This document shows positions 24,124-35,032 of a stretch of 64,000 bases of DNA, in pieces. The position numbers were made by a program, and so were the translations under genes. Numbering within the stretch: the stretch's first letter is position 1; each line of letters starts with the position of its first letter. This stretch comes from Flavobacteriaceae bacterium (GTDB taxonomy: Bacteria > Bacteroidota > Bacteroidia > Flavobacteriales > Flavobacteriaceae), in assembly GCA_029248185.1 (NCBI GenBank), contig JAQWJV010000040.1, positions 20,479-84,478 on the forward strand, written 5' to 3'. The notes beneath the pieces were generated by a model. The model did no database searches. It was not told where the DNA came from and was given only the letters and a program-made list of their open reading frames with translations.

Positions 24124-24205
24124 GAGCAAAAATACAATTTAAGCCGAATTAAACAAGGCTCAGATCAAGAAGTCAGAAGTAAAATATCAACGCCTTTTCA
24201 ATGCT

Positions 24206-25810
24206 TTAATATTCAACTAAAATAAAGTTGGGATTCATGGGGTCTAGGGCATCAAAAAGTCTTGGAAGAAAGTCTGATCCCAATTCCAAATACAAGCTAA
24301 CGAAATTCAAGCTTCGCTCTTGTAAAGAATCATTTGGAAACAATTGCTCATGCAGCATAACCAACCTATTAACCTGATCGGAGAGCACGCGTTTTTGTGC
24401 TTTGAGTAAGCGCTTTTCAAGATGTTCTATCCCTCTTAATTGCTTGACTTCTTGAGCAGCTACTGCCCCTTTAAAGGATTTGTCTGTTTGCTCAACCAAT
24501 CCATGCAAATCTTCAAACTGCTTCTTTAATGCTGTTTTCAAAAAGTCAAGATCCAAGTCAATATTACTGATTTGCCTGATTTTCTTATTGATCAATGCAT
24601 TGCGTTTTAAAAACAACTCAGAGGCTTTTATCTCCAAGTTTTTCATTTTCTTTCCTTGCTTCTCAGAAAAAAGTAAAGCTGAATTTCGAACTAATAGAAT
24701 CGGAAAAGGGATATTCAAGTGTTCAAAATTACTTTTCAACTGAAACCAATAGGCCAACTCTCCTCCTCCCCCGATATAACATAAATTGGGTAATATGACT
24801 TCTTGATATACGGGACGTAAAATTACATTGGGTGAAAATCGTTCGGGATGCTTATCTAGAAGTGTGTAAAAAGCAGAGGAAGTAAATTTTTGCTCTGTAC
24901 CATTTAACAGAAAATCTTCTCCTTCCTTTTCAATTCGATAACGCCCGTGAGTAGTTAAATAAAAGAGATTAATTGCTCTGGGGTTTACCTGAGGTGTGTA
25001 ATTTTCATCATATCCTTGTTGAATTTTTCGAACTTGTGAACTTACTTTTTCAAAGGAAAATTGATTTGTCAGCTCCTCTTTTAAAACGGGCAAAAAAAGA
25101 TGCTTTAATTCGGCTTTATTGGGTTCAATAACGACCAATCCCTTATCTCCAAAAAGTTGATTGACTAGTCGAAAAGTCGCTTCGGATAAGCTTTTAGAAG
25201 AGCGATAACTGGTTTGAATCCACTCTTTAACGGTGTTAGCTTCGGGTTGTGAAACCAAATGCTGTTCAAAAACATGCAAAACTTCTTGAAGATCATCTAA
25301 AGGCAAATCCCCTACGGCTCCCGCAGCTTCGCGATGCCATTTGATACTTTTATCTTGAAATCGGAAGGCGCTAATTTCTTCAAAATCATGATCCTCACTT
25401 GCCATCCAATAAACGGGTACAAAATTAGAATTGGGGTATTTCTTTTTTAGCTGATCACATAAATTGATCGTACTGATTATCTTATAAATAAAATACAGAG
25501 GACCAGTCATCAAACACAATTGATGCCCCGTTGTAATCGTAAATGTATTGTCTTGTTCTAGCAGATCTAAATTTTCAGCTACCTCAGCCGATGGTTTCAG
25601 AATAGCATATTGCTCTCTCAAAGTTTGGACGAGAACATTTCTATTGGCAGCAGAAAAACTACTTTTCTTGAGTTCAATTTGCGAAGCGAAATTGTCTAAT
25701 TCAGGAAAAGCACCATAAAAAGGCTTCAAGGTTTCTTTTGCAGATAAATAATCGCAAATCAAGGTTGAAAAACGACCGGTTTCCTGAAAAGAGAGTTGCT
25801 GATTACCCAT
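24206..25810 (-). CDS. bshC: bacillithiol biosynthesis cysteine-adding enzyme BshC
   Basis: TTGHQLCLMTGPLYFIYKIISTINL, VPVYWMASEDHDFEEI, YIGGGGELAYWFQLK. Confidence 0.93.
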   Translation of the reverse strand: MGNQQLSFQETGRFSTLICDYLSAKETLKPFYGAFPELDNFASQIELKKSSFSAANRNVLVQTLREQYAILKPSAEVAENLDLLEQDNTFTITTGHQLCLMTGPLYFIYKIISTINLCDQLKKKYPNSNFVPVYWMASEDHDFEEISAFRFQDKSIKWHREAAGAVGDLPLDDLQEVLHVFEQHLVSQPEANTVKEWIQTSYRSSKSLSEATFRLVNQLFGDKGLVVIEPNKAELKHLFLPVLKEELTNQFSFEKVSSQVRKIQQGYDENYTPQVNPRAINLFYLTTHGRYRIEKEGEDFLLNGTEQKFTSSAFYTLLDKHPERFSPNVILRPVYQEVILPNLCYIGGGGELAYWFQLKSNFEHLNIPFPILLVRNSALLFSEKQGKKMKNLEIKASELFLKRNALINKKIRQISNIDLDLDFLKTALKKQFEDLHGLVEQTDKSFKGAVAAQEVKQLRGIEHLEKRLLKAQKRVLSDQVNRLVMLHEQLFPNDSLQERSLNFVSLYLELGSDFLPRLFDALDPMNPNFILVEY

Positions 25811-25903
25811 GAACAATTTTATGTAAAGATATTCGTTTTTTTGGGAAAAGAAATTCAGAGTTCCTGTAGAAAGTGTACATTTATTTTTTAAAACTAAAAT
25901 TCT

Positions 25904-28348
25904 ATGTTACGCCCACACTTCAGTCTATTTTTTCTTTTATTTATATGGATCACGAATGCCCAGGTAAAGACCCCAGACACTTTTCTGGGATATACACTAG
26001 GCACAAATTTCACCCGACACCATCAAGTCGTAGATTATTACCGACACCTTGAGGCTAACTCTACCAGTATCAAATTACAAGCTTATGGAAAAACTAACGA
26101 AGGTCGTTTACTGCAATTGGCTTTTATTTCCAGCCCAGAAAATCTTGAAAATCTTGAAAGTATTCGGAAAACACATCTGCAAAACAGTGGGATGGAACCC
26201 GGACCCAAAAATGATAACAAAGTGATCGTTTGGCTAAGTTATAATGTTCATGGAAATGAATCTTCCAGCACAGAAGCTTCTATGAAAACAGCACACGCAC
26301 TACTTACCCAATATCAAGACTGGCTCCAAGACACCCTTGTAATTTTAGACCCCTGTATTAATCCTGATGGAAGAGATCGCTATGTGAATTTTTATAATCA
26401 AACAAAAAGCTCACCTTATGATAGCAATGGCTTGACCCGTGAACATAGCGAATCCTGGCATAATGGACGAAGTAACCACTACATGTTTGACCTCAACAGA
26501 GACTGGGCATGGATCACCCAAGTCGAATCCCAACAAAGACTGAAACAATACAATCAATGGTTGCCACATATCCATGTTGACTTTCACGAACAAGGCATTA
26601 ATAATCCCTATTATTTTGCTCCTGCTGCCGAACCATTGCATGAAGTGATTACCGATTTTCAAAAAGAATTTCAAGATACTTTAGGTAAAAATCACGCCAA
26701 ATACTTTGACCAAGAAGGATGGTTTTATTTTACCAAACAAACATTTGACCTCCTTTACCCTAGTTATGGAGATACCTACCCAACCAATCTGGGCGCTATA
26801 GGAATGACCTATGAACAAGCTGGTGGGGGTTATGCTGGATTGGGAGTGAACAATAATGAAAATATTGAAGTAACTCTGACCGATCGTATTGCTCATCATT
26901 ACACCACCGGAATTTCAACGGTAGAAACAGCCACAAAAAACAAATCGGTCCTCAACAAAAATTACCAAGCGTTTTTTAAGAATCAAAATTTGAAATACAA
27001 AAACTTTGTGCTCGAAGGACATCCTGATAAGCTTAGTGCGCTGGCGCGATTTTTAGAACATCATGAAATTAAAAGCTACGGACTTGAAAAAAATAGTTCG
27101 GTTAAAGGGTATGATTACCAAAAACAGCGAGTTGGAAATACCTCTTTTTCTCAAAAAGCCTTGGTCGTCCCCACAAACCAACCCAAAGGAAAGATGGCAC
27201 AAATTCTTTTGGAACCCCAAACTAAACTCAATGATTCCCTTACCTACGACATCACTGCATGGTCACTACCCTATGCTTATGGATTAAAAGCCAATGCCAC
27301 CAGAGAAAACCTTGCAACGGTTCCATTTCCATCAGCTCTAGAGCCCAATACCCCCCTTTCTAAAAAAGTCTATGGTTATGCACTCCCCTATAAAAGTTTT
27401 GCTGATGCTCAATTTTTAGCCGCCCTTCTCAAAGCGGATTTAGGGGTACGATATAACAGCGTACCTATTACTAATAGTGGAAAATCTTGGGAGCGCGGAA
27501 GTCTTTTTGTTCTCAAAGGAGATAACCTAAAAAAAGATTCTTACCTAGAAAAGCTAGAAATGCTAGCCACACAATTTGGAAGAACACTCCATCCCATCAC
27601 CACAGGATATTCTTCCGCCGGTCCGGATTTAGGAGCAGCAGAAGTTCACTTGATCAAACCCCCTAAAGTTGCGATTTTGAGAACAGATCAAGCCTCAACT
27701 TTAAACTATGGTGAAATCTGGCATTACTTTGAACAACAATTAGAATACCCGCTAATGCAGGTAGATGAAAGCAGACTAGAATCAGCTTTAGAAACGATGG
27801 ATCTGCTCATTCTCCCCAATGGGGATTATGGAAAATGGTCTAGTAATGATTTAAATGAAAAAATCATGGAATGGATTCGTAAAGGTGGGAAAATAATTGC
27901 CATAGCGGGAGCACTCGATTATTTTGCTAATACCGAGGCGTTCAAACTAAAAAAGAAAGAAGGTCCAGAAACAGACACGACTCTTGTTCCCTACGAGGAG
28001 CTGGAACGTACTGAAATTAGTGAAATTACATCTGGGAGCGTTTTTCCCGTATCTTTAGATAAAACCAATCCTTTAAGCTTTGGATTAGACCGATACTATA
28101 CCCTAAAATTGAATGAAGATGCATTTTCCTTATTAGAAAATGGAAATAACTCCGCTTATCTTTCTGCTAACACTTCACCTGCTGCAGGATTTATAGGGTA
28201 TAAGGCGCTAGAAAACCAGAAAAAATCCTTACTCTTTGGTTCAGAAACCAAAGGACGTGGAAGCCTAATTTATTTGGTAGACAATGTCCTGTTCAGAGGA
28301 TTTTGGTATTCAGGCAAAATGGTATTCGCAAATGCTTTATTTTTTTAA
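25904..28348 (+). CDS. secreted M14-family zinc carboxypeptidase
   Basis: YNVHGNESSSTEAS zinc motif, DLNRDWAW, VDFHEQG; signal peptide. Confidence 0.9.
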   Translation: MLRPHFSLFFLLFIWITNAQVKTPDTFLGYTLGTNFTRHHQVVDYYRHLEANSTSIKLQAYGKTNEGRLLQLAFISSPENLENLESIRKTHLQNSGMEPGPKNDNKVIVWLSYNVHGNESSSTEASMKTAHALLTQYQDWLQDTLVILDPCINPDGRDRYVNFYNQTKSSPYDSNGLTREHSESWHNGRSNHYMFDLNRDWAWITQVESQQRLKQYNQWLPHIHVDFHEQGINNPYYFAPAAEPLHEVITDFQKEFQDTLGKNHAKYFDQEGWFYFTKQTFDLLYPSYGDTYPTNLGAIGMTYEQAGGGYAGLGVNNNENIEVTLTDRIAHHYTTGISTVETATKNKSVLNKNYQAFFKNQNLKYKNFVLEGHPDKLSALARFLEHHEIKSYGLEKNSSVKGYDYQKQRVGNTSFSQKALVVPTNQPKGKMAQILLEPQTKLNDSLTYDITAWSLPYAYGLKANATRENLATVPFPSALEPNTPLSKKVYGYALPYKSFADAQFLAALLKADLGVRYNSVPITNSGKSWERGSLFVLKGDNLKKDSYLEKLEMLATQFGRTLHPITTGYSSAGPDLGAAEVHLIKPPKVAILRTDQASTLNYGEIWHYFEQQLEYPLMQVDESRLESALETMDLLILPNGDYGKWSSNDLNEKIMEWIRKGGKIIAIAGALDYFANTEAFKLKKKEGPETDTTLVPYEELERTEISEITSGSVFPVSLDKTNPLSFGLDRYYTLKLNEDAFSLLENGNNSAYLSANTSPAAGFIGYKALENQKKSLLFGSETKGRGSLIYLVDNVLFRGFWYSGKMVFANALFF

Positions 28349-28384
28349 AATTGTCTGGATTTAAAGCGATTGTGAATTTATTAA

Positions 28385-29410
28385 TCACGATCTAATTAAC
28401 TTTTTATCTTGTTCTTCCAAAGGTAAAAAGTTGATGTCCAAATACCCACCACTGGCATTATCATCAGCGACAACTTGTGGTTTTCCTTTGATAATTTCAA
28501 TTGAGTTTTGATGAATATGTCCTGCAAAAATGCCCAATAAATTAGGTGCATTAAAAACCTGCTTGTGAAAACTTAGCGTCGTTTGCGTATGTCCACTTTC
28601 TGGCCATTTTGGTCGTTTTTCTAATTCATAATTACGATCCGTGGCGGCTCCCCAATTTGGATTTCCACAACCGAATGAAATCTGCTTTCCAGGGACATAC
28701 ATTGGAATATGAACCAATAAAACCATTGGCAGTCCCTTTTCAACTTGTTCCTTAAAAAAAGTCAACTGCTCCTCATTTATTTGATAGGTAGAATTATCAA
28801 TCGCTATAAATCGGATTCCTTTAATTTCATAAGCTGCCATTAAAGGATTGTTTCCTTGATACAAGGGCAGTAATCTATTTTCAATCCAGGTATCCCGCAA
28901 AGACTCCAACGTCCCCTCCATCCCTTCATAATGCCAATCGTGATTTCCAGCGATGTAAATATATGGAATAGCCGTCTCCTTCAATTTCGATAAAACCCAC
29001 TCGATTGCCGCTTCAGACGGAAAGTTGAAAATATCCCCAATCAGGGTAATCACATCGGCATGGACCGCTTTCGCGTAGGCTAATGCTTCTTCAAAGGCAA
29101 CTTCTGGATTTATTACTTTTTGTGTTTGAAAATGTATAGTTTGATTATAGGCCTTTGCCATTCTACTACTATACTTTTGATAAGGAATTCCTCTCTCATC
29201 ATCTTTAAATAAATGGGTATCGGCAATATGAATTACTTTTATTGATTCATTGATCGACTCGGCATAAAAAGATACTTTTTGTTGATCTATCGTGGCGCAT
29301 ACTTCAAGAGGCTTATTGATTTTTTTCTTAACTGTATTACCTAAACAACTCGCTGTCAATCCAAGTCCTGACAAGGCTGTTGTTCCTTTTAAAAATGATC
29401 GCCGTTTCAT
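28385..29410 (-). CDS. metallophosphoesterase, Tat/lipoprotein-like signal
   Basis: KRRSFLKGTTALSGLGLTASC; HIADTHL, LIGDIFN, YIAGNHDWH, FAGHIHQ. Confidence 0.9.
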   Translation of the reverse strand: MKRRSFLKGTTALSGLGLTASCLGNTVKKKINKPLEVCATIDQQKVSFYAESINESIKVIHIADTHLFKDDERGIPYQKYSSRMAKAYNQTIHFQTQKVINPEVAFEEALAYAKAVHADVITLIGDIFNFPSEAAIEWVLSKLKETAIPYIYIAGNHDWHYEGMEGTLESLRDTWIENRLLPLYQGNNPLMAAYEIKGIRFIAIDNSTYQINEEQLTFFKEQVEKGLPMVLLVHIPMYVPGKQISFGCGNPNWGAATDRNYELEKRPKWPESGHTQTTLSFHKQVFNAPNLLGIFAGHIHQNSIEIIKGKPQVVADDNASGGYLDINFLPLEEQDKKLIRS

Positions 29411-29670
29411 ATGGGGTTGTTTGTTTTATTAGAAATCTTTTAGTCCCTCACCAAAACTAAGAAAATTAATATTAGGGAAAAGATTGCGAGACTGACTGCA
29501 TCTATATTTTTTTAAGTTGTTGCATTTCTTACCATGTATAATACCATAAGAACTATGAACCTTTGAGTATTTTTTGACTCTATTTAAAAGAATAAATACT
29601 TTTCATTTCGCTTCAATTTCATGGCATACTATTTGAATAATAATATTTAGTGCACCTAAAATCTAAAAAA

Positions 29671-30978
29671 ATGCCTCGTCTTTTATTCCCCTTTGTTTTA
29701 CTCTTGCTGGTTACCTGCACAAAAAACATCTACATAAACCCTGAGACAACGGAAGAAGGAGGACGAAGAGCGACCAAGGTGGCCTATTATATTCCTCAAT
29801 ATGCTGCTCCAAATGAAGGTCCTTTAAAAGTAGAACGTATCGCTCCACAACCCATGGAAGAAACGGGTAAAATCCTCTACTATCAAAACTATATTTTCAT
29901 CAATAAGCCCCAAGAAGGAATACATCTCATTGACAACTCCGATCCCAGCAATCCAATCAATGAAGCCTTCATCACCCTTAAGGGAAATATTGACCTCAGT
30001 ATTATAGACGGTTATTTATATGCGGATCAGTTTTCTGCTTTGGTTGTTATAGATATTCGAGACCTCAATAACATTCAATTTATAGAATCTTACACTCTTT
30101 CAGAAATTTTCAATTACGATCGTTATTGGGCTTTTGAAGTCATTGATCAAGCGGATGCCTATGAGTATATTCGCTTTGAAAATATTGAGGACAATAAAGG
30201 AATAGTGGTTGGCTGGGAACTAGAAATAAGATGGGAAAACATTCCCAAAAACCGCTTTATCTTTTTGGATGGTTTTACACAAAACTACGAAAGTGCCGCT
30301 TTGGCTATAGAAGAAGTGCAAAGTGACACTTCAATTATAAGCCAAGCTGGATCACTTGCGCGTTTTTTACCCATTGGGGGATTCTTGTATGTATTAAATC
30401 AATGGGAACTTATTTTGTTTGAAATTGACACAAACTACCAACCCCTCCGTTATGGAAAAACACCGCTTAACAATAATGCCGAAACATTGTTTCAATTGAA
30501 TGACTTACTTTTCATAGGAACCACCACGGGAATGTTACTCTATGACGTTTCAAGACCAACAAATCCTGAATTCATCAATAGTGTGGATCATTTTAGAAGT
30601 TGCGATCCAGTAGTTGCTGACGAAAAGTATGCTTATGTCACCCTGAGGGGAGGAACAAATTGCTTTACCACTCGAAATGAACTTCAAATTATTGCTCTTG
30701 AAGATCCCGAAAATTTAGAGGTGATCTCTAGCCAGCTTTTATTTAATCCTCATGGATTGGCTATTTACCAAAATTATGTTTTGGTTTGTGATGGGACCGC
30801 TGGGATGAAAGTAGTAGATGTTTCCAACCGAGAAAAACCCGAAGTGGTCAATACCTACCCGATTCCTTTTGCTTATGATGTTATCATTGATTATCCCAGC
30901 GCTATAGTGGTGGGCGAGGGCAAGTTGTATCAATATGATATAAGTAAACTTCCCCAACTGGAGTTAATTAGCAATTAG
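29671..30978 (+). CDS. LVIVD-repeat/beta-propeller lipoprotein
   Basis: Lipobox LLLVTC; LVVIDIRDLNNIQFIESY, MKVVDVSNREKPEVVNTY. Confidence 0.8.
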   Translation: MPRLLFPFVLLLLVTCTKNIYINPETTEEGGRRATKVAYYIPQYAAPNEGPLKVERIAPQPMEETGKILYYQNYIFINKPQEGIHLIDNSDPSNPINEAFITLKGNIDLSIIDGYLYADQFSALVVIDIRDLNNIQFIESYTLSEIFNYDRYWAFEVIDQADAYEYIRFENIEDNKGIVVGWELEIRWENIPKNRFIFLDGFTQNYESAALAIEEVQSDTSIISQAGSLARFLPIGGFLYVLNQWELILFEIDTNYQPLRYGKTPLNNNAETLFQLNDLLFIGTTTGMLLYDVSRPTNPEFINSVDHFRSCDPVVADEKYAYVTLRGGTNCFTTRNELQIIALEDPENLEVISSQLLFNPHGLAIYQNYVLVCDGTAGMKVVDVSNREKPEVVNTYPIPFAYDVIIDYPSAIVVGEGKLYQYDISKLPQLELISN

Positions 30979-30996
30979 TCGGATAAAGAAATTAAC

Positions 30997-32586
30997 TCAC
31001 TTTTTTTTTAGGACTTCCCCAGATTTTATTGGCATAAATACGGTTTCATCTACAGCTATTTTACCATTTACTAGTACGTATTGAATTCCCTTAGAGTATT
31101 GATGGGGTTCTTCAAAGGTTGCCATGTCAATAATGGTTTTGGGATCAAAAATGGTAATGTCTGCTTTCATACCCTCTTCAATTCGCCCTCGATTTTCAAG
31201 ACCCATTATTTGGGCAGGAAAAGCAGTCATTTTATAAAGCGCTTCCTCCAAACTCAATACGCCTTCTTCCCTGACATATTTGCCCAACACTCGAGGAAAG
31301 GTTCCATACCATCTTGGATGTGGATGTCCTTCACCCAATTTCACCAAACGTCCGTCAGAGGCAATCATGGTTTGTGGGTGCTTCATGATATTGATTACAT
31401 CTCCCTCATCCATGGCATGAAAAACACAACTTGCTCCTCCCATAGTTTGTGCTTTAATTACCAATTCAGCTCCGTTTTCTAAAGATGGCGTTAACCCGTT
31501 AAGTTGACACCAATATTTAAGTGTTTTTCCTTCGAGTTCTGGCATCCAATCTACTTTAGCAAACTGAACACGATCTAAGTCATCTCCCCCTCTGTCATTG
31601 AGAATATTATAAATAATTCCCTTTTTAATACTATCTCTCAATTTCTTATTTTCAAGTCGCTGGATAAAAGCCTTGTTTCCACCGGCACGTGCCCAACTGG
31701 GTATCAGTACAGAAATACCGGTATAGCTTGCGTTATAGGGATACTGATCCATGACAACATTTAAACCTCTTTCACGGGCTTCGTCTACCATAGCAAGGGT
31801 TTGATTACTTTTTCCCCACATGGGTTTTCCAATCACCTTATGATGGGTTAAAACGACAGGAATCGCAGCCTTTTCTGCAATTTCAACCGCCTCAGCAACC
31901 GAAGCAAAAAGGGTCAAACCTTCATCGCGTAGATGGGAAGTATAAATCCCTCCTTGTTTTGCAGCTTCCTTAGACAGTGCAATAACCTCATCGACCTTAG
32001 AAAAATTTCCAGGAAGGTATTTTAAACCTGTTGAAATACCAAAGGCGCCTTCCGTCATCGCACCCTTAACCAGTTGCTTCATCTTTTGCAATTCATCGGC
32101 AGTAGGCGCTCGGTTATCTAAATTCATCACTTCAGAACGAATGCGGTTATGTCCTGCCAAAAAGCCTACATTCATTCCCACACCCAACTGAGCTAAACTA
32201 TCTAAATAGTGTCCAAAAGGCAAAGGACCTCTCCCGTCTGGTCCTCCCAAGCTAGTTGTTACTCCTTGTCGAACATGACTCTCACAATCGGAAAGTTTAA
32301 AAATAGGTTCTAAATGCACGTGTAAATCAATAAATCCAGGAGAAACAACAAGATCAGAGGCATCGATAAGGTGTTTTGTATTTGGATTTTGAATTTTACC
32401 CAGAGTTACGATTTGATCACCAATAATTCCGATATCCTGTTTTTGGATCTTTGAGGCTTGACTTCCGGAATATACGTTCCCATTTAGGATTACAACATCA
32501 TAAGAAATTCTTTGTTCGCAGCCTATGGAAAATAGTACTACACACAAAAGAAAATTTATTTTTTTTAAAGTACACATAGCCTTCAT
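30997..32586 (-). CDS. D-aminoacylase / N-acyl-D-amino-acid deacylase-like amidohydrolase, lipoprotein
   Basis: VVSPGFIDLHVHLEP, GHNRIRSEVMNLDNRAPT, MIASDGRL; lipobox SIGC. Confidence 0.88.
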   Translation of the reverse strand: MKAMCTLKKINFLLCVVLFSIGCEQRISYDVVILNGNVYSGSQASKIQKQDIGIIGDQIVTLGKIQNPNTKHLIDASDLVVSPGFIDLHVHLEPIFKLSDCESHVRQGVTTSLGGPDGRGPLPFGHYLDSLAQLGVGMNVGFLAGHNRIRSEVMNLDNRAPTADELQKMKQLVKGAMTEGAFGISTGLKYLPGNFSKVDEVIALSKEAAKQGGIYTSHLRDEGLTLFASVAEAVEIAEKAAIPVVLTHHKVIGKPMWGKSNQTLAMVDEARERGLNVVMDQYPYNASYTGISVLIPSWARAGGNKAFIQRLENKKLRDSIKKGIIYNILNDRGGDDLDRVQFAKVDWMPELEGKTLKYWCQLNGLTPSLENGAELVIKAQTMGGASCVFHAMDEGDVINIMKHPQTMIASDGRLVKLGEGHPHPRWYGTFPRVLGKYVREEGVLSLEEALYKMTAFPAQIMGLENRGRIEEGMKADITIFDPKTIIDMATFEEPHQYSKGIQYVLVNGKIAVDETVFMPIKSGEVLKKK

Positions 32587-32650
32587 TCTTTTTTTTTAAA
32601 GGTAAAAAGAAATCTTGTTTGGCAAAATTCTTTTTAATCTGAAAACGTGA

Positions 32651-33955
32651 TTAAGAAACCGGAACCCCCACTAAGTCATAATCAGTTGCTTCTGTAATCA
32701 AAAGGTCGACAAAGGCACCCTGTTTTAGATAATGTGACGTTGCATCGACGAGCACTTCATTGTCCACATCGGGAGAGTCCATGAAAGTTCTTCCTACGTA
32801 ATGCACGCCTTCTTTTCGATCTATTAAACAACGGTAGGTTTTTCCAACACAAGATTGATTGTGTTCCCATGAAATCTGAGATTGAATTTCCATAATCGCA
32901 TTGGAACGTTCTTGTTTGACCGCTTCGGGTATATTGTCCTCTAATTGATGAGCATGGGTATTCTCTTCATGGCTGTAAGTAAAACAACCCAAACGTTCAA
33001 AACGCATCTCTTTAACCCATGCCTTAAGAGTTTCAAAATCTTCTTCAGTCTCTCCGGGATAGCCTACGATTAATGAGGTGCGCAAAATAATTCCAGGCAC
33101 TTCCGCTCGGAATTTTTTCAGTAGTGTAGTCGTCTTTTCTTTGGTGGTTCCACGACGCATAGACTTCAAAATAGGATCAGCGATATGTTGTAAGGGAATG
33201 TCCAAATAATTACAAACTTTAGGTTGCTCACGCATAACCTGAAGTACATTTTCAGGAAAACCTGTAGGAAAAGCATAGTGCAATCGAATCCATTCGATTC
33301 CCTCAACGGCTACCAGTGCCAAAAGTAAATCGGCTAACTTTCGTTCTTTGTAAAGATCCAAACCATAGTAGGTCAAATCTTGTGCAATCAACATCAATTC
33401 TTTTACTCCATCACGAGCTAATTTCTGTGCTTGTGATACCACTTCTTCAATGGGAGTCGATCGATGCTTGCCCCGCATTAAAGGAATCGCACAAAAAGAA
33501 CACGGACGATCACAACCCTCAGACACTTTTAAATAAGCAAAGTGTTTGGGCGTAGTCAAAATACGTTCACCCACCAATTCGTGTTTGTAATCCGCCCCCA
33601 AAACTTTGAGTAATTGCGGTAAATCTGTGGTCCCAAAATATTCATCCACTTGCGGAATTTCTTTTTGCAAATCGGGCTTATAACGCTCACTTAAACATCC
33701 CGTTACATAGACCTTATCCACTTTTCCTGCCTCTTTATTTTCTATTTGTTCCAGTATGGTATTTACGGATTCTTCCTTAGCATTATCAATAAATCCACAG
33801 GTGTTAATGACTACAATATTCCCCTCCTTTTGATGCACCACCTCTTGGTCGTTAGCACGCAATTGCCCCATCAATACTTCAGAGTCATAGACGTTTTTGG
33901 AACATCCAAGGGTAATGACATTGATTTTATTTTTTTCAGTGGATTTTGTTCGCAT
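32651..33955 (-). CDS. rimO: ribosomal protein S12 methylthiotransferase RimO
   Basis: INVITLGCSKNVYDSEVLMGQL; radical SAM CDRPCSFCAIPLMRGKHRS. Confidence 0.97.
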   Translation of the reverse strand: MRTKSTEKNKINVITLGCSKNVYDSEVLMGQLRANDQEVVHQKEGNIVVINTCGFIDNAKEESVNTILEQIENKEAGKVDKVYVTGCLSERYKPDLQKEIPQVDEYFGTTDLPQLLKVLGADYKHELVGERILTTPKHFAYLKVSEGCDRPCSFCAIPLMRGKHRSTPIEEVVSQAQKLARDGVKELMLIAQDLTYYGLDLYKERKLADLLLALVAVEGIEWIRLHYAFPTGFPENVLQVMREQPKVCNYLDIPLQHIADPILKSMRRGTTKEKTTTLLKKFRAEVPGIILRTSLIVGYPGETEEDFETLKAWVKEMRFERLGCFTYSHEENTHAHQLEDNIPEAVKQERSNAIMEIQSQISWEHNQSCVGKTYRCLIDRKEGVHYVGRTFMDSPDVDNEVLVDATSHYLKQGAFVDLLITEATDYDLVGVPVS

Positions 33956-34026
33956 AATTTAATTTTCTCCTATTCGGTTTTTAACTGGCTTTAATCAAAT
34001 GTAAATCAAGAAAATCGATTGCATAT

Positions 34027-35016
34027 TTAGTTCTTCAGTGCAATCGTGTTTAAAAAATCTAAAGTTGCCTCAGTCACTTCATCATAATTGTCGGTTGTAA
34101 TATAAGACGTCAAAACATGATCGCCTGCTTCAGGAAACGCTTGTTTTCTTTTAAGTGCTTCAGGGGTTCCCAACTGATCAAACATTTTAAGCATGGCAGG
34201 TACAGAAACAATTTTATCCTGTAAACTGTCATTTTTATAATAATACGCTAAAAAAACAGGGGCTTTAACTTTTTTAAAAGTAGAAGATTGCATTTTGACG
34301 TCTAAAAACTTTTGCATTTGCGTTGTCGCTTCAAGTCGTGTTTTTGCCGTCCAATAAGTTAATTTTTCATCGCTTGGTTTCCACATATAATGATATTTCC
34401 CTCCTTTGACTATACGGGCAATTTGAAGCCCCCAAGGTTTGGACAAGAGCTTTGCTTTAGGGTCAAAAACTTCAATATTGGGTCCATATAACACCAAGGC
34501 CGCTATTGCAGGATCATCTCCTAAACTTAATGAGAGTGCTCCACCATGAGAAGTACCCAATACAATGATCTTTTCTCCCAATTGTTTTGCCACCGCTAGT
34601 GCCTCCAAGCCCGATTGCCAAAAATCTTCATTATTAAAATTCAACATGGGTTCTTCTTCCTCCAGACCATGACCAAATAGCCGAGGAATATATAGATTGG
34701 CCCCTAAAGCTTTCGCAATATTCCGATGTACGGGCTCTCCCTCTATACCTGAGGCAGTAAAACCATGAAGATAAACAACACTGTATTTGGTTTTCGATGG
34801 AATTGAGTCATTAAAAATAATTTTTGATTCATTTCCAGGACGTACATTTCCTAGTGCTTTTTCTCTAGTATTCACCCAATTATCTAAGCTTAAAAGATCG
34901 GTTGGAACTTCCGTTTGCAGCTCATTAAAGACAGGTTTCTCTACCCGTGGACCCACTAAATAAACTGCACCAAGAATTAAAAAAAAGATGGATAAGCCTC
35001 TAAGTATTTTCATCAT
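34027..35016 (-). CDS. alpha/beta hydrolase
   Basis: YLHGFTASG, VLGTSHGGALSL nucleophile elbow, GDHV. Confidence 0.85.
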   Translation of the reverse strand: MMKILRGLSIFFLILGAVYLVGPRVEKPVFNELQTEVPTDLLSLDNWVNTREKALGNVRPGNESKIIFNDSIPSKTKYSVVYLHGFTASGIEGEPVHRNIAKALGANLYIPRLFGHGLEEEEPMLNFNNEDFWQSGLEALAVAKQLGEKIIVLGTSHGGALSLSLGDDPAIAALVLYGPNIEVFDPKAKLLSKPWGLQIARIVKGGKYHYMWKPSDEKLTYWTAKTRLEATTQMQKFLDVKMQSSTFKKVKAPVFLAYYYKNDSLQDKIVSVPAMLKMFDQLGTPEALKRKQAFPEAGDHVLTSYITTDNYDEVTEATLDFLNTIALKN

Positions 35017-35032
35017 TTAACTTTACGAATGT

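Noticed and set aside
28353-28395. Weak inverted repeat (GATTGTGA ... TCACGATC) between the M14 peptidase and metallophosphoesterase genes as a terminator
   Set aside because: Arms have a mismatch and the loop is large without a convincing T-tract; support too weak to list as a feature.
31081-31482. 133-aa + strand ORF antisense to the D-aminoacylase gene
   Set aside because: Lies wholly opposite a clear amidohydrolase; composition is that of an antisense shadow, no start context or recognisable family.
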